Of a stretch of DNA of 5,721 bases, positions 1 to 5,014 are shown piece after piece. Each line of letters opens with the position of its first letter. Position 1 is the stretch's first letter. Source of the DNA: Burkholderiales bacterium (lineage in GTDB: Bacteria > Pseudomonadota > Gammaproteobacteria > Burkholderiales > Burkholderiaceae_C); assembly GCA_013205525.1 (NCBI GenBank), contig JABMMR010000306.1:1-5721 (forward strand), read 5' to 3'. The position numbers were made by a program, and so were the translations under genes. A model generated the notes under the pieces. That model ran no database searches. It saw only the letters and a program-made list of their open reading frames with translations, and was not told the DNA's origin.

Positions 1-235
<235 letters not shown>

Positions 236-244
236 TTAAAGAAC

Positions 245-267
245 AAAGCCCCGACGAGCGGGGCTTT
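245..267 (-). terminator. GC-rich hairpin between rpmA and obgE, terminator or attenuator
   Basis: A perfect 9-bp inverted repeat, AAAGCCCCG and CGGGGCTTT, with a 5-base loop. Read on the minus strand the stem ends in TTT and is followed by GTTCTTTAAG, a moderately U-rich tail. It lies 30 bases after the rpmA stop and 18 bases before the obgE start. Its shape fits an intrinsic terminator. Because obgE follows at once on the same strand, partial termination (attenuation) or mRNA 3'-end protection for rplU-rpmA is more likely than a full stop. The function is inferred from structure alone. Confidence 0.7.
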
Positions 268-297
268 GAAGCTGACGTCGGTCAAAAATACCAAGCG

Positions 298-555
298 TCA
301 AGCGGGGGTGATGTTCACCATTTGTTTGTTCAAAGCGCCTTTGAACGAAAAAGACACATGGCCTTCTACCAGCGCAAACAAGGTGTGGTCTTTGCCGATG
401 CCGACATTGGTACCAGGGTGGAACTTGGTGCCGCGCTGGCGAACAATAATGGCGCCTGCGGTGATGTGCTCGCCACCAAAGGCTTTGACGCCGAGCATTT
501 TGGGGTTGGAATCGCGGCCGTTACGGGTTGAGCCGCCGCCTTTTTTCTGTGCCAT
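298..555 (-). CDS. rpmA: 50S ribosomal protein bL27
   Basis: Ribosomal protein bL27, 85 residues, the usual length for the family. It sits in the large subunit with its N-terminal tail reaching the peptidyl transferase centre. The sequence begins [16 protein letters not shown], then [19 protein letters not shown] and [19 protein letters not shown], all diagnostic of bL27. There is no cleavable N-terminal extension of the kind seen in Firmicutes. The ATG (553-555 on the complement) is preceded by AAGGAG (complement of 566-571) at a 10-base spacing. That Shine-Dalgarno overlaps the stop codon of rplU, so the two are probably translationally linked and made in equal amounts. The C-terminus (KQMVNITPA) is unremarkable. 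Confidence 0.98.
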   Translation of the reverse strand: MAQKKGGGSTRNGRDSNPKMLGVKAFGGEHITAGAIIVRQRGTKFHPGTNVGIGKDHTLFALVEGHVSFSFKGALNKQMVNITPA

Positions 556-569
556 GTTTGTGTGACTCC

Positions 570-881
570 TTAGGCTTGGATAGAGGCAATTTGCAATTCG
601 GTGAATTGCTGGCGATGCCCTTGACGTTTTTGATAGTGCTTACGGCGACGCATTTTGAAAATGCGAACCTTGTCGTGCTTACCGTGCGCGACCACCATGG
701 CTTTGACAGATGCACCGGACACCAAGGGTGTGCCAACTTTGATTTCAGCGCCGTTGCCGACGGCCAAAACTTGGTCGATCACAATTTCTTGGCCAACATC
801 CGCAGCGATCTGTTCTACTTTGATTTTTTCGCCGGTTGACACGCGATACTGCTTGCCACCAGTTTTTATGACTGCGTACAT
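570..881 (-). CDS. rplU: 50S ribosomal protein bL21
   Basis: Ribosomal protein bL21, 103 residues, which is the normal length. It binds 23S rRNA in the large subunit. Diagnostic stretches are [14 protein letters not shown] at the start, GEKIKVEQI, then [21 protein letters not shown], the basic rRNA-binding region with the typical KMRRRKHY core. The ATG is at 879-881 on the complement, with AGAGG (complement of 887-891) 5 bases upstream. It is the first gene of the leftward rplU-rpmA-obgE operon, with 14 bases between its stop and the rpmA start. A good promoter lies about 57 bases upstream of the start. Function and start are secure. Confidence 0.98.
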   Translation of the reverse strand: MYAVIKTGGKQYRVSTGEKIKVEQIAADVGQEIVIDQVLAVGNGAEIKVGTPLVSGASVKAMVVAHGKHDKVRIFKMRRRKHYQKRQGHRQQFTELQIASIQA

Positions 882-909
882 ACGAACCTCTGAAAGAAAA
901 GACTCTTAA

Positions 910-929
910 CCGCCAACCAATTTGAGCGG
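910..929 (-). promoter_or_regulatory. stem-loop in the rplU mRNA leader
   Basis: In the predicted untranslated leader of rplU, the minus-strand sequence CCGC(T)CAA-ATTGG-TTGGCGG can fold into a 7-bp stem with one bulged T and a 5-base loop. It is followed by TTAAGAGTCTTTTCTTTC, which is pyrimidine-rich, and then the AGAGG ribosome site. Ribosomal protein operons often carry leader structures for feedback control, so this could be a binding site for bL21 or an attenuator. The stem is short and I cannot test its conservation, so the call is tentative. Confidence 0.3.
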
Positions 930-937
930 AGCCCGAG

Positions 938-965
938 ATTTTAGCATGCACAACGGTTTTGTCAC
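938..965 (-). promoter_or_regulatory. sigma70-type promoter for rplU-rpmA-obgE
   Basis: Read on the minus strand: GTGACA (complement of 960-965, 5 of 6 matches to TTGACA), a 16-base spacer, then TAAAAT (complement of 938-943, 5 of 6 to TATAAT). The predicted transcript start is near 931, giving a leader of about 50 bases before rplU. An A/T-rich stretch (complement of 966-980) lies just upstream and could act as an UP element, fitting the strong expression expected of ribosomal protein genes. Confidence 0.6.
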
Positions 966-975
966 TCTTTTTATA

Positions 976-1003
976 TTCGAACTAGCCTTTGGCTCCCTAT
1001 AAT
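976..1003 (+). promoter_or_regulatory. probable promoter for ispB
   Basis: A perfect TATAAT (998-1003) lies 28 bases before the TTG start of ispB. The best -35 at a legal spacing is TTCGAA (976-981, 16-base spacer), only 3 of 6 matches. The predicted start near 1010 gives a leader of roughly 20 bases. The -35 regions of this promoter and of the divergent rplU promoter lie within about 11 bases of each other, so the two may compete or share upstream contacts. Confidence 0.45.
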
Positions 1004-1031
1004 TCAGTTCTAAATTCTTATATAGATCACC

Positions 1032-2018
1032 TTGTCCAGCCCTAACAACTCTTCTGCCTCGGCTTTTTCCGGCCTGATCGCCCCAGACATGGCGGCGGTG
1101 GACCGGTTGATCAGCGACAGGCTGAGCTCCAGCGTACCGCTGGTCGGACAAGTGGCGCAACACATCATCACCTCGGGCGGTAAGCGCTTGCGCCCCGTGT
1201 TGCTGCTGTTGATGTCCGGCGCTTTGGGCTACAAGGGAGACGACCATTTCAAGTTGGCGGCCGTGGTGGAGTTCATACATACCGCCACACTGTTGCACGA
1301 CGATGTGGTGGATGACTCGGGCATGCGGCGCGGCAAAGCCACCGCCAACGCCTTGTTTGGCAACCCCGCCAGTGTGTTGGTGGGAGATTTTTTGTATTCC
1401 CGCGCTTTTCAAATGATGGTTGAGTGCGGCGAAATGCGCATTTTAGACATCGTAGCTGACGCCACCAATGTGATTGCCGAAGGCGAGGTGATGCAACTCA
1501 TGAACATGCATGACGCTTCGCTCGATCAGCAAGGCTACTTAAAGGTGATTCGCAGCAAAACCGCCAAATTGTTTGAGGCCAGTACCCGCTTGCCCGCGGT
1601 GTTGGCAAAGTCTCCGGCCCAAACAGAAGCCGCCTGCGCCGCCTATGGCCAAGCGCTGGGCACGGCTTTTCAAGTCATAGACGATGTGCTGGACTACGAC
1701 GGCGACGCCGCCACCATGGGCAAAAACCTCGGTGACGATTTGCGTGAGGGCAAATCCACCCTTCCGCTGATTTTTGCCATGCAACGCGCCACGCCTAGCC
1801 AATGCCTGTTGATTAAAAACGCCATCGAGCAAGGAGATATAGGCGCTTTAGCCGATATTGCCGAGATTGTTCGCTCTACCGGCGCCATGCAAGCCACACG
1901 ACAGGCTGCTTCAGAGGAAGCGCAGTTGGCCTTGCATGCCTTGGAGGCAATGCCTGCCAGCGATTACAAAACCGCCTTGGCTGAGATTGCCGAGCAATTA
2001 CTAGACCGCCAGAATTAA
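1032..2018 (+). CDS. ispB: octaprenyl diphosphate synthase (long-chain polyprenyl synthase)
   Basis: Trans-prenyltransferase, 328 residues, normal for the family. It adds isopentenyl units to farnesyl diphosphate to make the C40 chain of ubiquinone-8 (the C40 length is inferred from the lineage). Visible motifs: GGKRLRP (49-55, isopentenyl diphosphate binding); first aspartate-rich motif LLHDDVVDD (87-95, DDxxD at 90/91/94) followed by RRG (99-101); SKT (175-177); second aspartate-rich motif FQVIDDVLDY (213-222, D217/D218/D221); KN.GDD (231-236) and GKSTLP (240-245). Small residues A85 and T86 just before the first motif leave the pocket open, as expected for a long-chain enzyme. The start is TTG at 1032; no good Shine-Dalgarno is seen. 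The first in-frame ATG (codon 20) would cut into the conserved N-terminal helix. It has its own promoter and a terminator after it. Confidence 0.95.
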   Translation: MSSPNNSSASAFSGLIAPDMAAVDRLISDRLSSSVPLVGQVAQHIITSGGKRLRPVLLLLMSGALGYKGDDHFKLAAVVEFIHTATLLHDDVVDDSGMRRGKATANALFGNPASVLVGDFLYSRAFQMMVECGEMRILDIVADATNVIAEGEVMQLMNMHDASLDQQGYLKVIRSKTAKLFEASTRLPAVLAKSPAQTEAACAAYGQALGTAFQVIDDVLDYDGDAATMGKNLGDDLREGKSTLPLIFAMQRATPSQCLLIKNAIEQGDIGALADIAEIVRSTGAMQATRQAASEEAQLALHALEAMPASDYKTALAEIAEQLLDRQN

Positions 2019-2024
2019 AAAACT

Positions 2025-2051
2025 TGCAGTTGAGGCGCACTGCATTTTTTT
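2025..2051 (+). terminator. intrinsic terminator after ispB
   Basis: TGCAGT (2025-2030) and ACTGCA (2039-2044) form a 6-bp stem with an 8-base loop, followed directly by seven T residues (2045-2051). Six A residues (2017-2022) before the stem can extend pairing with the T tract across a small internal loop. It begins 7 bases after the ispB stop codon. A second, weaker inverted repeat, CTGCCA (2056-2061) with TGGCAG (2072-2077), follows and ends in CGGGGTTTTCTTA. Together they fill most of the 84-base gap before pilB, which suggests that pilB is at least partly transcribed separately, although I see no convincing promoter for it. Confidence 0.6.
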
Positions 2052-2102
2052 GAACCTGCCAGTGACCTGCTTGGCAGCGGGGTTTTCTTACATTGAACCC
2101 TT

Positions 2103-3254
2103 ATGGTTTCACTGTACACGCCCCCTTCGCCCACCGACCAAGACCAAGACCAGCAAGCGGTGGTCTGGCTAGAGCATTTTTTTGCCGCCGCATTGGCAGA
2201 TGATGCTTCCGATATCCATCTCGAGCCTTTCGAGCAAGTGCTGCGGGTGCGGGTGCGCATAGACGGACTACTGCAAGAGCGCACCTCGCCCAGCGCGCAC
2301 TTGAAAGACCGCATCATCTCGCGCATCAAAGTTTTGTCGCGCATGGATATTTCGGAAAAGCGCTTACCGCAAGATGGGCGTTTGCGCTTAACTCTTTACG
2401 CCAAGCCGATTGACATGCGGGTGAGTTGCCTGCCCACCTTGCATGGCGAGAAGTTGGTTTTGCGAATTCAAAACTTTTCTTCTCAGCAGCTCAATTTGCA
2501 AGGCTTGGGGTATGAGCCGCAACAGCTGAGCAGCTTGCTAGACGCCTTGCAGCGCCCCAATGGCTTGGTGCTGATCACCGGGCCCACCGGTTCTGGCAAA
2601 ACCATGACGCTATACAGCTGTCTGCAATATTTAAATGCGTCACGCATCAATATTTCTACGGTTGAGGACCCGTGTGAAATTGTGTTGGCGGGTATCAACC
2701 AAGTCAATGTGAACGACAAAGCCGGCCTGGGCTTTGCGCAAACACTGCGGGCTTTGCTGCGCCAAGACCCCGACATCATCATGGTGGGTGAAATCCGCGA
2801 CAGCGACACCGCTGATGTGGCGGTCAAGGCGGCGCAAACCGGGCATTTGGTTTTGTCCACGCTGCACACCAATGACGCTCCCTCAAGCCTCAACCGCTTG
2901 CACCATCTGGGCTTGGCAGACTTCAATATCGCCAGCAGCGTGGCCTTGATTTGCGCACAACGCTTGGTGCGAAAACTCTGCGACCACTGCAAACGCCCAC
3001 TCCCTGGCGAGTCAAGGTGTGCGCCTGTGGGCTGCAGCCATTGCACACATGGCTACAAAGGCCGGGTTGGCATTCACCAAGTCATGCCCATGACCGCAGA
3101 GCTTCAATCGCTTTTGCTTGCTGGCACGGATGTGCTGCGCATTGCCGCGCACGCCCAGCAAAGCGGCGTACTCAGCCTCAGGCAAGCCGGCATGATCAAA
3201 GCCCAACAAGGCATCACCTCGCATGAAGAGGTTTGGGCCGCCACCTCTGTATGA
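2103..3254 (+). CDS. pilB: short PilB/GspE-family assembly ATPase lacking the N1 domain
   Basis: Cytoplasmic hexameric ATPase of the type IV pilus / type II secretion family, which powers polymerisation of pilin subunits through PilC. At 383 residues it is far shorter than usual PilB (about 570). It opens directly in the N2 domain: ASDIHLEP (35-42), RVRIDG (50-55), then SRMDISEKRLPQDGR (79-93). The ATPase core is intact: Walker A GPTGSGKT (160-167), Asp box STVEDP (185-190), Walker B DPDIIMVGEIRD (222-233) with E230, and His box TGHLVLSTLHTNDA (246-259). The zinc site is CDHC (293-296) and CSHC (311-314) with only 14 residues between them, much shorter than usual. An in-frame TGA at 2094-2096 rules out a longer start. 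No clear Shine-Dalgarno precedes the ATG. The ATGA overlap with the next gene argues for a coupled pair. The symbol pilB rests on gene order; a GspE-type role cannot be excluded. Confidence 0.88.
   Translation: MVSLYTPPSPTDQDQDQQAVVWLEHFFAAALADDASDIHLEPFEQVLRVRVRIDGLLQERTSPSAHLKDRIISRIKVLSRMDISEKRLPQDGRLRLTLYAKPIDMRVSCLPTLHGEKLVLRIQNFSSQQLNLQGLGYEPQQLSSLLDALQRPNGLVLITGPTGSGKTMTLYSCLQYLNASRINISTVEDPCEIVLAGINQVNVNDKAGLGFAQTLRALLRQDPDIIMVGEIRDSDTADVAVKAAQTGHLVLSTLHTNDAPSSLNRLHHLGLADFNIASSVALICAQRLVRKLCDHCKRPLPGESRCAPVGCSHCTHGYKGRVGIHQVMPMTAELQSLLLAGTDVLRIAAHAQQSGVLSLRQAGMIKAQQGITSHEEVWAATSV
3227..3248 (+). promoter_or_regulatory. hairpin just before the pilC start
   Basis: AGAGGT (3227-3232) and ACCTCT (3243-3248) are a perfect 6-bp inverted repeat with a 10-base loop in which GG/CC (3235-3236, 3241-3242) can pair further. 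It ends two bases before the pilC ATG. The only purine-rich ribosome-like site near pilC (AGAGG) is on its left arm, 19 bases from the start, too far in linear form. Ribosomes finishing pilB would melt the stem, so the structure fits translational coupling. It lies inside the pilB coding region and could be chance. Confidence 0.25.
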
Positions 3255-4306
3255 GCACTTCGCTGGCGCACAGCAGCCATTTCACCCGACAACTCGGCAC
3301 ACTGGTGGCGGCTGGTCTGCCTTTGTTGCAGGCTTTGCAGACCATGGCAATGTCAGCGCAAACCCCACATATGCGCGAATTGATTGCGCGCTTGTGTGTG
3401 TCGCTTGAAAACGGGTCTGCATTTCATGCAGCACTTCGCCAGTCGGTCTACTTTGACGCTTTGTATTGCGAGTTGGTGGGTGCCGCAGAAGTGGCAGGCA
3501 ACTTAGACGAGGTGTTGCTGCGTTTAGCGGCATTGCTTGAAAGGCGGCAAACACTTCGTTCGCAAATGCGCTCGGCCTTGGCTTACCCTTTTGCGGTGCT
3601 TTGCATTACCTTGGTGGTGGTGGCGGTCATCATGGTTTGGGTGGTTCCGGTGTTTGAAGGAATTTTTTCTTCATTGGGCGCAGAGTTACCGGCGCTTACC
3701 TCGAGCGTTCTGCATCTCAGCCGCTGGCTCACCAGCGGCGGCGCTGTGGCCGTGACAGTTTGCTTGGTCTTGGGCTGCCTGCTTGGCCAACGGCTGATGC
3801 AGTTATCCCCTGTTCACCTATGGCTGGATTCGCATTTGCTGCAGTTTCCGCTGGTGGGCAAATTGATTCACCACACACAGCTGTCTTTATGGACGCTGAC
3901 GCTGTCGGATTTACTCAAAGCGGGTGTTCCCATCCTGGACGCGCTGGAAGTGGTTGCCGCCAGCAGCACCAACCGCTGTTTGGGTTTGGCAACCATAGAG
4001 CTGAGAAGCAAGGTCCGTCAAGGCCAGTCTTTGGCAGACGCCATGTGGGGGCTTTCGCCTGACCCTTTTTTCGCGCAAGTGTTTCCTCCCCTGTTGGTGC
4101 AACTGGTGAACGTGGGCGAACAAAGCGGCGCTTTGGATTCATTGCTTGCCAAATTGGCTCACCAATATATGTCGCAAGTAGACAACTTGATGCGTGAATT
4201 CACACAACTCCTAGAACCCTTGATGATGGTGCTGCTGGGTGTTGTCATGGGGGCTTTGGTGCTGGCCTTGTACTTACCGGTGTTTCAGTTGGGACAGGTG
4301 CTTTAG
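3251..4306 (+). CDS. pilC: PilC/GspF-family inner-membrane platform protein, short N-terminus
   Basis: Inner-membrane platform protein that couples the assembly ATPase to pilin addition. The chosen start is the ATG at 3251, which overlaps the pilB stop as ATGA; a TTG 18 bases upstream is less likely. The product has 351 residues, against about 400 for typical PilC. It shows two T2SSF repeats: the first around 8-131 with FTRQLGTLVAAGLPLLQAL (11-29) and the loop motif AAEVAGNLDEVL (78-89), the second around 205-330 with LSDLLKAGVPILDALEVV (218-235) and NVGEQSGALDSLL (287-299). Membrane segments are predicted near 113-134, 162-180 and 322-346. The cytoplasmic leader of about 50 residues that precedes the first repeat in many PilC proteins is missing. 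In the first repeat the usual GE is AE (A79-E80). It is followed after 21 bases by coaE, with no pilD. Calling it pilC rather than gspF rests on context. Confidence 0.9.
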   Translation: MSTSLAHSSHFTRQLGTLVAAGLPLLQALQTMAMSAQTPHMRELIARLCVSLENGSAFHAALRQSVYFDALYCELVGAAEVAGNLDEVLLRLAALLERRQTLRSQMRSALAYPFAVLCITLVVVAVIMVWVVPVFEGIFSSLGAELPALTSSVLHLSRWLTSGGAVAVTVCLVLGCLLGQRLMQLSPVHLWLDSHLLQFPLVGKLIHHTQLSLWTLTLSDLLKAGVPILDALEVVAASSTNRCLGLATIELRSKVRQGQSLADAMWGLSPDPFFAQVFPPLLVQLVNVGEQSGALDSLLAKLAHQYMSQVDNLMREFTQLLEPLMMVLLGVVMGALVLALYLPVFQLGQVL

Positions 4307-4327
4307 CTGTTCTTATAGACTTCAGGC

Positions 4328-4933
4328 ATGCAACAAACTGCTTTCAAACGTATTGGACTCACCGGCGGTATTGGCAGCGGTAAATCCACTTTCGCCAGCC
4401 TGTTGGTCGACCGAGGTTTTGCGTTTATAGATGCAGACGCCATTTCTAGGCAGTTGACAGGCATAGGCGGAGCCGCGCTTTCTCACATCCGCCAAATCTT
4501 TGGTGAAGACTTCATAGCCCCAGATGGCAGCATGGACAGGAGCAAAATGCGTGCTTTGATTTTTGCGCAGCCACAAGCCAAAGCCCAGTTACAAAATATT
4601 TTGCATCCCTTGATTCGAGCCGCTATGGCTGATAAGGAGGCGGCTTTTAATGCCGAGGGTAAACCCTTGGTTGTGCTGGATATTCCTTTGTTGGTTGAGT
4701 CTGCTTCTTGGCCAGCGCAGTTGGATGGCGTGCTCGTGGTCGACTGCAGCGAAGACAGACAAATAGCCCGAGTCATGGCCAGAAATGGCTGGACTAAGGC
4801 AGAGGTGCAAGCGGTGATGGCGGCACAAGCCAGCCGGCAAGAGCGATTGGCAACAGCCACATGGGTTATCGATAACGACAGCGATGACACTCAGGCTTTA
4901 AAAAGACAGGCCCAAGCTTGGAATCCTGCATAA
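4328..4933 (+). CDS. coaE: dephospho-CoA kinase
   Basis: Catalyses the last step of coenzyme A synthesis, ATP-dependent phosphorylation of the 3'-hydroxyl of dephospho-CoA, in the cytoplasm. At 201 residues it has the family's normal length. Motifs: P-loop LTGGIGSGKS (11-20); DADAISRQLT (35-44), with D35 in the position of the catalytic/substrate aspartate; HPLIR (93-97) in the CoA domain; DIPLLVES (118-125); RVMARNGWT (148-156) in the lid; Q167ASRQERL and VIDND (180-184) near the C-terminus. The ATG at 4328 aligns with the family start, although the Shine-Dalgarno (AGGC) is weak and close. It lies 21 bases after pilC on the same strand, so it is probably read from the same transcript. Identity is firm. 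Confidence 0.96.
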   Translation: MQQTAFKRIGLTGGIGSGKSTFASLLVDRGFAFIDADAISRQLTGIGGAALSHIRQIFGEDFIAPDGSMDRSKMRALIFAQPQAKAQLQNILHPLIRAAMADKEAAFNAEGKPLVVLDIPLLVESASWPAQLDGVLVVDCSEDRQIARVMARNGWTKAEVQAVMAAQASRQERLATATWVIDNDSDDTQALKRQAQAWNPA

Positions 4934-4934
4934 G

Positions 4935-4964
4935 TTGACAAATTTAAGGAGTGAAAGCTTCAAT
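4935..4964 (+). promoter_or_regulatory. possible promoter ahead of zapD
   Basis: A perfect TTGACA (4935-4940) begins two bases after the coaE stop. The best partner is TTCAAT (4959-4964, 4 of 6 matches to TATAAT) at an 18-base spacing; TATCAT (4973-4978, 5 of 6) is too far away. The 81-base gap is visibly richer in A/T than the genes around it. It would give zapD expression independent of the pilus genes. The weak -10 keeps confidence low. Confidence 0.3.
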
Positions 4965-5014
4965 TGAGGAGTTATCATTTAAGACAATTGTTACTTACTA
5001 ACCTGCGAAGTATT

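Noticed and set aside
906..1412. Minus-strand open frame of 168 codons opposite ispB
   Set aside because: It lies antisense to the clearly conserved ispB coding region and has no recognisable motifs; a shadow frame.
2071..2094. TTGGCA and TACATT as a promoter for pilB
   Set aside because: The spacer would be only 12 bases and the TTGGCA is part of an inverted repeat; not convincing.
2019..2102. Remnant of a PilB N-terminal domain upstream of the ATPase
   Set aside because: The 84-base gap holds a terminator and an in-frame stop, with no similarity to N1-domain sequence in any forward frame that I can see.
2483..3046. Minus-strand open frame of 187 codons opposite pilB
   Set aside because: Fully antisense to the ATPase core, with low-complexity composition and no family resemblance.
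3233..3250. TTG start adding six residues to PilC
   Set aside because: The ATG at 3251 gives the classic ATGA overlap and leaves the N-terminus starting near the conserved T2SSF region.
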